Origin: JAPLIS01 sp963719415
GTDB taxonomy: Bacteria; Babelota; Babeliae; Babelales; Vermiphilaceae
DNA: 64,000 bases
NCBI GenBank assembly: GCA_963719415.1
Contig: OY970383.1
Span: forward strand, 992,001 to 1,056,000
Direction of reading: 5' to 3'
The stretch's first letter is position 1; each line of letters starts with the position of its first letter. Positions 33,668-46,334 of the stretch are shown in pieces. Below the pieces are notes generated by a model. The model worked only from the letters and a program-made list of their open reading frames with translations, was not told the origin of the DNA and did not search any database. Both the position numbers and the translations under genes were made by a program.

Positions 33668-33740
33668 TTTATCTGAATCGTCGATTGAAATAAGCATCTG
33701 AAACAAAAGCGCGAATCGAAAAACGGTTTGAATTTAAAAA

Positions 33741-33760
33741 AGATTCTTTGACATTTACTT
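33741..33760 (+). promoter_or_regulatory. boxA-like antitermination element in rRNA leader
   Basis: The leader contains GATTCTTTGACATTTA, close to the bacterial rRNA boxA (TGCTCTTTAACAATTTA) bound by NusB-S10. A similar TGTTCTTTGAAAT occurs before 23S. No boxB is evident. Confidence 0.5.
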
Positions 33761-33813
33761 AAGAAAATAAAAATTTGCCTGAATACTTTAAGTGAAACCC
33801 TAGTTAAAATTTT

Positions 33814-35363
<1,550 letters not shown>

Positions 35364-35467
35364 GAGGGAGATAAAGTTAATATTAATACTTCGGTATGCT
35401 ATTATTTAGGTGTTAGATGTAGTTTTAATGAATCGATAGACGTTAAAGTATAGGCATTAAATACGCT

Positions 35468-35544
35468 GGGCCTATAGCTCAGTTGGTTAGAGCACCCCGC
35501 TGATAACGGGGAGGTCAGTCGTTCGAGTCGACTTAGGCCCACCA
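35468..35544 (+). tRNA. tRNA-Ile(GAT)
   Basis: A 77-nt tRNA in the 16S-23S spacer: acceptor GGGCCTA/TAGGCCC, anticodon loop CTGATAA (GAT), T-loop TTCGAGT and an encoded CCA. Confidence 0.98.
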
Positions 35545-35604
35545 ATTTAGCTATAATTGTGATAAATCTATGCTGATTGAGTCATGTGGAGTTATGATTT
35601 TTAA

Positions 35605-35680
35605 GGGGATGTAGCTCAGTTGGTAGAGCGTCCGCTTTGCACGCGGAAGGTCAGCGGTTCGAATCCGCTCATCTCCACCA
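35605..35680 (+). tRNA. tRNA-Ala(TGC)
   Basis: A 76-nt tRNA in the 16S-23S spacer: acceptor GGGGATG/CATCTCC, anticodon loop TTTGCAC (TGC), T-loop TTCGAAT and an encoded CCA. Confidence 0.98.
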
Positions 35681-35751
35681 AATTATTAAAGTTTAGTAAA
35701 TTGTTGTTATGTCTTGTAAATAAGTGAATATTTATTAAAAAAAAATTATTG

Positions 35752-35769
35752 TGTTCTTTGAAATATATA
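35752..35769 (+). promoter_or_regulatory. 23S processing stem, 5-prime arm (with boxA-like start)
   Basis: The 18 bases starting TGTTCTTTGAAAT are the exact reverse complement of 38894-38911 beyond the 23S gene. Together they form the stalk expected to be cut by RNase III. The same bases contain a boxA-like sequence. Confidence 0.8.
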
Positions 35770-35840
35770 AAAATTATTATGTCTTTGAAATATTAGTGTA
35801 AATTGATAGTATTTAACTAAATAGCGTAATACAAATTTGT

Positions 35841-38866
<3,026 letters not shown>

Positions 38867-38893
38867 ACTATTTTAATATTGGTATTTAATTTA

Positions 38894-38911
38894 TATATAT
38901 TTCAAAGAACA
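38894..38911 (+). promoter_or_regulatory. 23S processing stem, 3-prime arm
   Basis: Exact 18-base complement of 35752-35769, located 28 bases after the 23S gene. Confidence 0.8.
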
Positions 38912-38961
38912 GAATTGAAAAATAATTGAAAAAATTTTCTTGGTAAAACAATGATAAAATT

Positions 38962-39075
38962 TCTGGTGCATATAGCTAAGGGGAAACACCCGTTCCCATT
39001 TCGAATACGGAAGTAAAGTCCTTAGCGCTGATGATACTTGGCTGGTGACGGCCTGGGAAAGTAAGTAGTGCCAGA
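38962..39075 (+). rRNA. rrf: 5S ribosomal RNA, copy 1
   Basis: About 114 nt. TCTGG at the 5-prime end pairs with CCAGA at the 3-prime end; CCCGTTCCCATTTCGAA is the conserved loop B/C region and GGCCTGGGAA the loop E side. It is linked to 23S and followed by a terminator. Confidence 0.95.
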
Positions 39076-39083
39076 TTTAATTT

Positions 39084-39117
39084 AGAGATCTTAGAGAAAT
39101 CTAGGATCTCTTTTTTT
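39084..39117 (+). terminator. Rho-independent terminator of rRNA operon
   Basis: A 12-bp stem starting AGAGATC, with a GAAA tetraloop at 39096-39099, followed by seven T residues. Confidence 0.92.
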
Positions 39118-39317
39118 ATCTGATTTTTATAGTAAAATTTGGCTTTTTATTTGATTTTTCACTCGTCCAGGCGCGTTTATGCTGGAAAAAGTATAGAATA
39201 TTTGAAAAAATAGTTAAAAAAATAAGAAATTTTAGTTAAATTTTGTTGTTTTTTTAATAAAAAAAGTTTAAAGTTTGTAGTAAAAAAAATTTTCTTGGTA
39301 AAACAAGACACAAATTT

Positions 39318-39431
39318 TCTGGTGCATATAGCTGAGGGGAAACACCCGTTCCCATTTCGAATACGGAAGTAAAGTCCTTAGCGCTGAAGATACTTGGTTG
39401 GTAACGGCCTGGGAAAATAAGTAGTGCCAGA
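39318..39431 (+). rRNA. rrf: 5S ribosomal RNA, copy 2
   Basis: A second 5S gene of the same length, with substitutions relative to copy 1 (for example GCTGAGG for GCTAAGG, GAAGATACTTGGTTGGTAACGG for GATGATACTTGGCTGGTGACGG). About 20 bases of upstream sequence (TTTTCTTGGTAAAACAA) are shared, so the unit duplicated with its leader. It lies beyond the first terminator; no strong promoter of its own is visible, so expression is uncertain. Confidence 0.9.
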
Positions 39432-39440
39432 TTTAATTTA

Positions 39441-39474
39441 GAGATCTCAAAGTAATTTGAGGTCTCTTTTTTTT
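39441..39474 (+). terminator. Rho-independent terminator after second 5S
   Basis: An 11-bp stem (GAGATCTCAAA with TTTGAGGTCTC) with a four-base loop, followed by a T run. Confidence 0.92.
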
Positions 39475-39567
39475 GTAGTTATTTTGTGTTGGGTAAAAAA
39501 TCGATTATACTATTATTATAATAATTTTATTTTTAATTCCTTTTTTATGAAGCTCAAGGGTGTTCTT

Positions 39568-39665
39568 ATGAAAGTTTTTAACTTTATTTCTTAATTTTCT
39601 GTCTAATTTTCAGCCTTGTGGCTCACACTGCGTATACTGAAATTCTGTATATATTTATTGCATAG
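39568..39665 (+). pseudogene. Frameshifted remnant of a secreted protein N-terminus
   Basis: After AAGGGTG, ATG 39568 reads MKVFNFIS and stops. A shift of one base continues as LIFCLIFSLVAHTAYTE, a standard signal-peptide core and cleavage region, before a stop at 39663. This looks like the decayed start of an exported protein. The rest of the 39475-39836 spacer shows nothing else. Confidence 0.4.
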
Positions 39666-39836
39666 AGTATTTTATAGAATATTTTTATGCAGTAAAATAG
39701 TCTTTTCGTAAAATAATAAAACGATACAGTGCTCTGTTTTAAGTATAACGTTTTTGTTCTATCTTAATTTGGACACACTAATAGTTAATTTTTACGTTTC
39801 ATAAAAGTCTGAAATTCGAAATATTGAAAGAAAAAA

Positions 39837-40922
39837 ATGAACGAAGAAAAAAAAGTTCAAAAAATAGTGACTGAATACCCTTATCGTGAAATAGAGGTAA
39901 CGTACGAAAATAAGTCAGCTGGTATAACATTGTCAGGAACGTTGACGTTGCCATTGACAGATGGTCCTTTTCCTGTAGTAATGTTGGTTGCTGGCATGGG
40001 GCCAGTTGATCGAGATGGAACAAATTATTATGGTCACAAACCATTTTTTGTTTTAGCTGATCATTTAACTCGCCAAGGAATTGCCGTTTTGCGCATCGAT
40101 AAACGCGGTGTCGGTAAGTCCACCGGGGTACTTGATCAGACTGTTACGTGTCAAGATTTAGCAAATGATGTACTTGCTGGTATCGAATATCTTAAAACTT
40201 GTGAAAAAATTGATATTAATCGTATTGGTTTAATTGGTCATAGTGAAGGCGGCCTTGTTGCGACCATAGTTGCAGCACATTCTAACGATATAGCTTTTGT
40301 AATTCTCATGGCAGGAGCGGTGGCGAATGACGTACAATCTCTTCTTGCACAGACTGCCGTACAGCTTGGTTTTGATGGTGCATCTGCTGAAATGATAAAA
40401 CAGGATGGCATAATACGTTCAAAAATTCTTGAGCTGATAAAGGGTGAAGGTGATATTGAAAAAGCAGAGAATCAACTTAAGCAGTTATTTACAGAATATT
40501 GGGTTGTATTGCCAGAAGATCAAAAAAGAGAGTCAGAGCTTTTTCTTTTTGCGTTTTCTCCAACAAAGATTGAGTCGCGAATTAAGTTTATGAATTCTGC
40601 TTATTATCGCTTTATGCTTACCTATGATTCTTTTTTAGCGCTTGCAAATATAAATACCCCATTGTTAGCATTATATGGTGGGTTAGATTTTATGGCGCCA
40701 GAAATAGTTTTTCCTTATATTAAAAGTGCCATGGAGCAGGCGGGAAATAGGCACTCAACTATTATTGAACTACCAATGCTTAATCATTCCTTTCAAACTG
40801 CTATAAGTGGGGCGATAGAAGAATATGCAACAATTAAAGAAACAATAGCGCCCGTAGTTTTACAGGTAATATCAGATTGGATTTTTGCTCGAGTTGCAAA
40901 GGAGCAATTGGTGAATAAATAG
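39837..40922 (+). CDS. Alpha/beta hydrolase
   Basis: Serine hydrolase of 361 residues with no signal peptide. Seen: ITLSGTLTLP near residue 29, the oxyanion region VVMLVAGMGPVDRDG (about 46-60), RIDKRGVGKSTG, the nucleophile elbow LIGHSEGGLVA (GxSxG), LLALYGGLDFMAP with the likely acid Asp, and LNHSFQ with the likely His. This matches the dienelactone hydrolase/acyl-peptidase-like group often annotated as serine aminopeptidase S33. Substrate unknown. The ribosome-binding site is weak (GAAAGAAA). Confidence 0.85.
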   Translation: MNEEKKVQKIVTEYPYREIEVTYENKSAGITLSGTLTLPLTDGPFPVVMLVAGMGPVDRDGTNYYGHKPFFVLADHLTRQGIAVLRIDKRGVGKSTGVLDQTVTCQDLANDVLAGIEYLKTCEKIDINRIGLIGHSEGGLVATIVAAHSNDIAFVILMAGAVANDVQSLLAQTAVQLGFDGASAEMIKQDGIIRSKILELIKGEGDIEKAENQLKQLFTEYWVVLPEDQKRESELFLFAFSPTKIESRIKFMNSAYYRFMLTYDSFLALANINTPLLALYGGLDFMAPEIVFPYIKSAMEQAGNRHSTIIELPMLNHSFQTAISGAIEEYATIKETIAPVVLQVISDWIFARVAKEQLVNK

Positions 40923-41148
40923 ATAATAAGTAAATAGATGATCAAGAGCAGTATGTGAATAATATCCTGCTCTTGATTGGTTTTGAAAATACTCAGAATG
41001 ATTGAACGTTAAGCTAGGATATATATAGCTAAAATATAATAAAAATGGGACTTTCTATATGTTTGTTTTTTTGCAATTATAGCAAAGCGTTGATAAATAA
41101 CCCCAAAAGAATATACTAATTTCTAAACAAAAATTTAGGAGTTATAGT

Positions 41149-41499
41149 ATGTATAGCGTAGACATAAGAAAAAAAGCTCTCGATTTATTAATCGAGAAGA
41201 AAATGAAAAAAACAGAAGTAGCATTGTTGCTTGATATAGACAGAAAAACATTATATACATGGAATAAAATATTCAAAAAAGAAGGCCGCATTGCACCATT
41301 ATCAGATCGAACAAAATCTGGAAAAAGCAGAAGAAAATTAGATTTAGTTAAATTTAAACTTTTTTTGGACGAACATCAAGATTGGACCATTAAAGCAATG
41401 ACTGAAGCGTTGAAAGTTGGTAAAACAGCAGTAGGAACAGCTATAAAGGCTCTTGGTTACACTCGAAAAAAAAACAATATTTATTCAAAGAAAGAATAG
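41149..41499 (+). CDS. IS630-type transposase, ORF A (HTH part)
   Basis: A 116-residue DNA-binding portion: VDIRKKALDLLIEKKMKKTE, an LDIDRKTLYTWNKIFKKEG helix-turn-helix, and a second paired-type HTH (TIKAMTEALKVGKTAVGTAI). It ends beyond a run of nine A (41466-41474), where a -1 slip places ribosomes in the frame of ORF B (QYLFKERIEKARIEF). Because both copies have the same arrangement, programmed frameshifting is more likely than mutation. Confidence 0.88.
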   Translation: MYSVDIRKKALDLLIEKKMKKTEVALLLDIDRKTLYTWNKIFKKEGRIAPLSDRTKSGKSRRKLDLVKFKLFLDEHQDWTIKAMTEALKVGKTAVGTAIKALGYTRKKNNIYSKKE

Positions 41500-41552
41500 A
41501 GAAAGCACGAATAGAGTTTGCAGAGAAAGTAAAAAAAATAAAAAAATCAGAA

Positions 41553-42020
41553 TTGGTATATTTTGACGAATCTGGAATTGACAATAACGAACGATATGCA
41601 TATGGATGGGGATTGCGTGGCAAGCGCGTTTTTGCTGAAAAACCCGGGCATTCTACGCAAAGAACAAGTATTTGCGCAGGTCTTTTTGAAAATAAACTTT
41701 GTGCGCCTTTAATATTCGATGGTTATTGCAATAAAGAAATTATTAAATGTTATTTTGAGACTGTTTTGCTGCCACATATAGGTACTGGAAAGACTATTGT
41801 TTTAGATAACGCATCGTTTCACAAATGGATCGAAATCTCTGATATTGTAAATAAAGCTGGTTGTTCTTTGCTTTTTTTACCTGCTTATTCTCCAGACTTA
41901 AACCCAATAGAACATCATTGGGCTTACCTAAAAAATAATATTAGGCGTGAGCTTGAATTTGTTGAAAATGATATTTGGAAAGCGACTTGTAATGCATTTG
42001 AGAAAATGGGGAATTCTTAG
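41553..42020 (+). CDS. IS630-type transposase, ORF B (DDE catalytic part)
   Basis: A 155-residue catalytic domain with all three acidic residues visible: VYFDESGIDN, TIVLDNASFHK and SPDLNPIEHHWAYLK (DDE). It is probably made as a fusion with ORF A by -1 frameshifting, because the shared frame is open from about 41466; the TTG at 41553 is only the first conventional start codon. Confidence 0.9.
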   Translation: MVYFDESGIDNNERYAYGWGLRGKRVFAEKPGHSTQRTSICAGLFENKLCAPLIFDGYCNKEIIKCYFETVLLPHIGTGKTIVLDNASFHKWIEISDIVNKAGCSLLFLPAYSPDLNPIEHHWAYLKNNIRRELEFVENDIWKATCNAFEKMGNS

Positions 42021-42047
42021 TGCGCTATGCTATATCAGGAAAATAGT

Positions 42048-42368
42048 ATGCAATTATGTATCCGAAAAAAAGCTAAAAGGCTAGTTTTGTTGATTTTATT
42101 GTTTGTTACGTTAGTAGGTCAAGCTGGGCAAATAAGAGCTGCTAGAATAGAAGGAGCGTATGGTGAGGCGGCGGTGAGAGAAACGCGACGAGTGAAGATA
42201 GAAACAGAAATAATAGAAGCTGCAAGAAGAGATGGCATGATTATAGGAATAATGGGAGGAACAATAACGGGGATAGCAGGGGGCGTAGCGGTGGGGCTAC
42301 TACTTTGGTTAGTAGAGAAAATACGAGAAAGAAGAGTATTGAGTTTAGAATCCAAGAGCCAGATATAA
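42048..42368 (+). CDS. Small membrane/secreted hypothetical protein
   Basis: The frame opens inside the IS end, but ATG 42048 (after CAGGAAAAT) is the likely start; 106 residues. N-terminal hydrophobic segment (LVLLILLFVTLVGQAGQIRA), a helical charged part and a Gly-rich transmembrane segment (GIMGGTITGIAGGVAVGLLLWLV). The IS sits 15 bases upstream of this start and may have replaced its promoter. No family recognised. Confidence 0.55.
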   Translation: MQLCIRKKAKRLVLLILLFVTLVGQAGQIRAARIEGAYGEAAVRETRRVKIETEIIEAARRDGMIIGIMGGTITGIAGGVAVGLLLWLVEKIRERRVLSLESKSQI

Positions 42369-42375
42369 ATTGTAA

Positions 42376-42813
42376 TTAATCTGTCGAATAGCGAACTTCG
42401 GTTTTGATTCCAGCCAGTGCTTTTTGTGCATGTGTAGTGCTATCATTTGGTAAATTGTCAACAGGAAACCATTCAATGGCAGAATGCCGATCAGGCTCAT
42501 TATTGATAGCTTTATTTTCCCAAATTTTTATCAAAAAATAAAATCCTAAAATATCTTTAGTATTAGTTTTACTTGCATGCACTTGAAGAACATGTACTAA
42601 TTCTAGATTTTTTTTATCTATAGTAACCCCAATTTCTTCGTTCGCTTCACGTATAGCAGCTTGTAATAGCGTTTCATTTTTTTCTAATAAGCCACCGGGA
42701 AAATTCCATTGTCCCAGTGCCCAGTCTGTATTGTGGCGTTTGACTAAAAGAACTTTATTGTCTTTTTATAAAATAATGCCAACGTATGCAGGCAAAGTAA
42801 AAAGATTTTTCAT
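42376..42813 (-). pseudogene. Nudix hydrolase with an in-frame stop codon
   Basis: From ATG 42813 the frame reads MKNLFTLPAYVGIIL, then TAA (42766-42768), then continues without further interruption: KDNKVLLVKRHNTDW, the Nudix box (GGLLEKNETLLQAAIREANE, then EIG), and an ordinary C-terminus to 42376. Only one codon breaks an otherwise full-length gene of about 145 codons. No start codon suitable to restart translation lies between the stop and the Nudix box. It is either a fresh pseudogene or a sequencing or strain variant. A different Nudix gene is intact at 16932. Confidence 0.8.
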
Positions 42814-42900
42814 ATTTTTTTATGTATTTATTAGGAGCTTTAGTTTTAGGTTAATATACTTGAAATTATTTTGCGATTATTGATTTTAAGAGTTTTTGTT

Positions 42901-43835
42901 TTATGTATTAGTATCAGCTTTCGCTTGAAGGAGTAATTGTTCAATTTTATCTTTATCAAGTCTTATTGCATGCTCTAAAGCTGTTTTTCCATTTTTATCT
43001 TGTATATTTATACAGCACCAGCTTTGACTAATAAACGTACAATTACTTTGCTGATATTACCTTCAAGATTTTTTTTAGCATATTCTAAAGCAGTAAATCC
43101 ATTTTTGTTTCGTATATTTGCATTCGCTCCGCTTGCAAGTAATAATTGTACAACATTATCTCTACCATAGACAGTTGCATATATTAAAATAGTATTGCCA
43201 TCTTTGTCTTGTTTATTTATATCAACTCTAGTGCTTGCTTTAAGGAGTGTTTCTATAATGATATATTTAGCATATTTAGTTGCATGCATTAAAGCTGTTT
43301 CTTCATTTTCATCTTGTATGTTTACATTCGCTTTAGCTTTAAGCAATAGTTTTACGACTTCATTGTTGCTGTGTAAAGCTGCATACATTAAAGCAGTATT
43401 CCCTCTTTTGTCTCGCACATTAACATCAGCTTTAGCTTTAAGTAATAATTCTACAACTATATTTACATTATTATATTCCTTTTTATTAACCATAGCTTTC
43501 ATTAAAGCGGTTTCTCCCTCGTTATTTTGTTTATTCACATCAGCATTGGGTTTAAGTAATAAGGGAACGATTATATCTCTTTTATAACCATAACCGACCG
43601 CATTCATTAAAGCTGTATCGCCATCTTTATTCTGTATATTTATATCAGCGCCAGCTGTAACCAATAGGTGTACAATGCTATCATATCCATGAGTAGCAGC
43701 ATTTATTAAAGCTGTGTCTCCATTATTGTCTAATATATTTATATTAGCTCCAGCTTTGAGCAATGATTCAATCGTTGCAATATAGTCATGAGAAGCAGCT
43801 TCTGGCAAAGTTGTAAGTTTTTTTTCGTTATACAT
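42901..43835 (-). pseudogene. Ankyrin-repeat protein, frameshifted near its 3-prime end
   Basis: The intact reading frame 43008-43835 encodes 275 residues: about eight ankyrin repeats with the consensus AKADVNVRDKRGNTALMYAA and no signal peptide. It stops inside a repeat at KAGAV. Restoring one A after GGTGCTG gives GADINIQDKNGKTALEHAI and then RLDKDKIEQLLLQAKADTNT, ending at a TAA at 42901. The gene therefore lost about 35 residues through a single-base deletion; the truncated protein may still fold. AAAGGCG precedes the ATG. It lies 15 bases after the 43851-44996 gene. Ankyrin proteins of intracellular bacteria often bind host proteins. Confidence 0.85.
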
Positions 43836-43850
43836 TGTCGCCTTTTTTAA

Positions 43851-44996
43851 TTATTCTTTTTCTGTAGATAGCATTTTAAAGCTGAAAGCGTCGATTGGTT
43901 CAACATAGGCTAATTTTTCGTTTAGCTTTTTATGAGCATCCACTTTTTGAGCTTCTTTATTAATAGTATTTGCAAGAATGTTGTTGCTCCACAAAGATCG
44001 AATACGTTTTTTTTGAGATTCTAGCCATGTGATTGGTCTGCTTGGTACAAATTGGCTAATATCAAATAGCGCAGCCCTTATGGTTGCCAGATCAGCATAT
44101 TCTTGTTCAGTTAAGGGATCTATACCGATTGTTTCAACTTTTGTATAGCCAAGTTTTGGTAACATTAACTGTACATTATGGGTATGGATACCGCCCATGA
44201 TAATATATACTTTTTCTTTGTTGCCAGCCGTGTAAAGCGCATGCAGTGCATACGCATCAACCAATTCTAGACCCCATAATAAAAAAGCACTGTAAAATTC
44301 TTGTAAAATGGTTGCATTAGCTGCATCGCAAATATCCCAATAAAAAAGAGAGGGAGATGCTTGTAATAAAAGATCTATAAATGGTTGTGTTTGTTCTAAT
44401 TTGGTAATAATACCAGCATAGTATTCAGCTAAAATGGGTCCATCAGTTTTTTGGTATTCTTTAACAGTATTGAGTACAGTGATAAATTCATGGCCAATAT
44501 CGCAAAGAGTTGGTCCGTAAAGTTTTTTGATGTTAACAGAAAATGGTTTTAGTATTGGTGAACGACTTTGTCTCAGGGCTACTAATGTTGAAAGAAATAA
44601 ATGGCTAATTATTCTTTGTTGGCGGCATTCGGCATTGAACACAGAAAGATTATGGCTTTGTAAAATTTCGTCTAAAAAAAGTAAAAAAGGCGGTCGTTTG
44701 CCTTCAGGTTCGGCAAAATAGGCTGGTTTTAAAAGGGGTAAATAGGCAGCTATTTTTTGATGAGTGTGTGTGTTTACCGAGTATGGGTCTTCAACGATAA
44801 ACAGAGCTTTATTTTTTTGTATATGCTTTAAAGCATTAATAAATGTAGTTCTTTGATTTTGTTCAGTATTGTTAAAATCTATAAGTTGTTCAGGCCGAAC
44901 TCCTTCATAGGCATGCATATCACTTAAGCAGTATACTTCTTGAACTACATTACCTTCGTTATTAGTTTTTTGCCACGTATCTATTTTGTAAATCAT
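43851..44996 (-). CDS. Hypothetical protein
   Basis: No family recognised; 381 residues, no signal peptide. Notable segments are VYCLSDMHAYEGVRP near the start, KALFIVEDPYS, and VYIIMGGIHTHNVQLMLPKL in the C-terminal half followed by GYTKVETIG. The His/Asp-containing pieces (SDMHAYEG and GGIHTHN) could suggest a metal-dependent or TraB/Tiki-like fold, but this is speculation. It is immediately upstream of the ankyrin gene and probably cotranscribed with it. Confidence 0.6.
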   Translation of the reverse strand: MIYKIDTWQKTNNEGNVVQEVYCLSDMHAYEGVRPEQLIDFNNTEQNQRTTFINALKHIQKNKALFIVEDPYSVNTHTHQKIAAYLPLLKPAYFAEPEGKRPPFLLFLDEILQSHNLSVFNAECRQQRIISHLFLSTLVALRQSRSPILKPFSVNIKKLYGPTLCDIGHEFITVLNTVKEYQKTDGPILAEYYAGIITKLEQTQPFIDLLLQASPSLFYWDICDAANATILQEFYSAFLLWGLELVDAYALHALYTAGNKEKVYIIMGGIHTHNVQLMLPKLGYTKVETIGIDPLTEQEYADLATIRAALFDISQFVPSRPITWLESQKKRIRSLWSNNILANTINKEAQKVDAHKKLNEKLAYVEPIDAFSFKMLSTEKE

Positions 44997-45137
44997 TTTT
45001 TTTATCCAGTTTGTCTTCGATATAATTTTTTTTGTTTATTTTTAGGATCGCATGATTTAAGACAAAGAACAATATAGTTCGTGTAATAAATAACGCCATA
45101 ACAGTATATTAAAGTAGTAATATATTAAAATGTATGG

Positions 45138-46136
45138 TTATTTGTTTTTAGATATAGGGCTAAAGCGTTCACCTATTTTTAAAGAGATTAATTTTTTGTC
45201 TTTGAGAAGATGGCTATTCGCTTTCCACCATTCTTGTATTTTAATAATAGGTGTCTGAAAGTGATCGTTTCCAAAAGAAAAAGTTCCCCAATGCATAGGA
45301 ATCATAATTTGAGCATCAACCTCTAAAAAAGCTTTGCCAGCCTCATCAGCATCAACATGAGAATGCTTCATCCATGAACGGGGTTCGCCGGGACCAATAG
45401 GTAATAGTGCGAGGCTTAAGGAAGGGAAAAGATGTCGTATACGAGAAAAACATTCGGGGGCGTACGCAGTATCTCCAGCAAAATAGATTTGTTGATTTGC
45501 AGTGTGAATTACCCAACCTCCCCAGAGAGATCTATTTTTATCAAATAATCCTCGTTGTGACCAGTGATGTGCTGGTACAAAAGTACAGACTACAGAGCCA
45601 GTTTGATCGTGATTAAAGATTTTTAGTTCCTGCTCCCATTCAAATTCATATACATGCGCAAACGCGCGTTTTTGAAACCATTTTTTGTCGCCCATAGGGA
45701 CGAGAATATGAGTTTTATTATCATTGATTTTTTTTAGGTAACAAAGACTCGCTTCATCCATATGGTCGCGATGATTATGAGAAATTAATATTGCATGGAT
45801 TGGAGGTAGCTGATCTGGATCTATACCAAAGGGTAATATGCGTGGATATATAAAAGAAGGTCGGTCAAAAATTGGGTCCGTTACTATGTTAACACCCTCT
45901 ATTTGAATGAGAAAAGAAGAATGGCCAAGCCATGTAATATGAGGCTCAATAAAATGGTTTTGTGTAGCCTGTCTATTGATCCATATGGTTGAATCATTAT
46001 TTCGGGCATTAAAAGTATGTTTTATAAGGGAGCGTATGCTTGAAGGAATGGTTTCAAATAAAAATGATTCTGGTTTATGGTTTTTATCAAAATAAAAACG
46101 ACCATCACGCTTAAAAGGGAATAATTTTTTGGTCAC
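45138..46136 (-). CDS. Metallo-beta-lactamase-fold hydrolase (NAPE-PLD/UlaG-like)
   Basis: A 332-residue metallohydrolase. Seen: HITWLGHSSFLIQIEG, IVTDPIFDRPS (compare the TDP(I/V)F motif of NAPE-PLD-like enzymes), the metal motif ISHNHRDHMD with His120, His122, Asp124 and His125, PAHHWSQRG, YFAGDTAYAPE, and MPMHWGTFSFG-type C-terminal His region (IPMHWGTF). NAPE-phospholipase D enzymes release N-acylethanolamines from membrane phospholipid, but bacterial relatives have other roles too. No signal peptide. Starts with GTG after AAGG. Confidence 0.88.
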   Translation of the reverse strand: MTKKLFPFKRDGRFYFDKNHKPESFLFETIPSSIRSLIKHTFNARNNDSTIWINRQATQNHFIEPHITWLGHSSFLIQIEGVNIVTDPIFDRPSFIYPRILPFGIDPDQLPPIHAILISHNHRDHMDEASLCYLKKINDNKTHILVPMGDKKWFQKRAFAHVYEFEWEQELKIFNHDQTGSVVCTFVPAHHWSQRGLFDKNRSLWGGWVIHTANQQIYFAGDTAYAPECFSRIRHLFPSLSLALLPIGPGEPRSWMKHSHVDADEAGKAFLEVDAQIMIPMHWGTFSFGNDHFQTPIIKIQEWWKANSHLLKDKKLISLKIGERFSPISKNK

Positions 46137-46334
46137 GATAAGTACCTTATTTCAAATTTAAGCATACATATATATAAAATAAGTATAACTAAAAAAGTCT
46201 ATTTAATCAATGGCATAATAGCTTATTCAATATATACGGGGTATTTTGTAGACTTTGAAAAAAAATCTATTCTATATTCATTTTTATGTATGATAGTGCT
46301 ATATAGTGTTGATTTAATAAAAAAGGGGAACATT

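Larger units (their letters stand above)
41080..42032 (+). mobile_element. IS630-type insertion sequence, copy 1 (953 bp)
   Basis: TA-flanked element with ends TAGCAAAGCGTTGAT (left) and, read inward on the right, TAGCATAGCGCACTAAG. It encodes an HTH ORF and a DDE ORF in -1 register. Wherever compared (both ends, both ORF translations) it is identical to the inverted copy at 50273-51225, and the length is the same, so transposition was recent. TA flanks agree with the known TA target of IS630/Tc1-mariner elements. Confidence 0.92.

Noticed and set aside
40950..41079. Promoter or end of another element before IS630 copy 1
   Set aside because: TATAGCTAAAATATAATAAAAATGGG has weak similarity to repeat right ends, too short to support.
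43008..43835. CRISPR array from regularly spaced similar segments
   Set aside because: The periodic similarity is the 33-codon ankyrin repeat inside a coding frame, not direct repeats with spacers. No CRISPR array was seen in the window.
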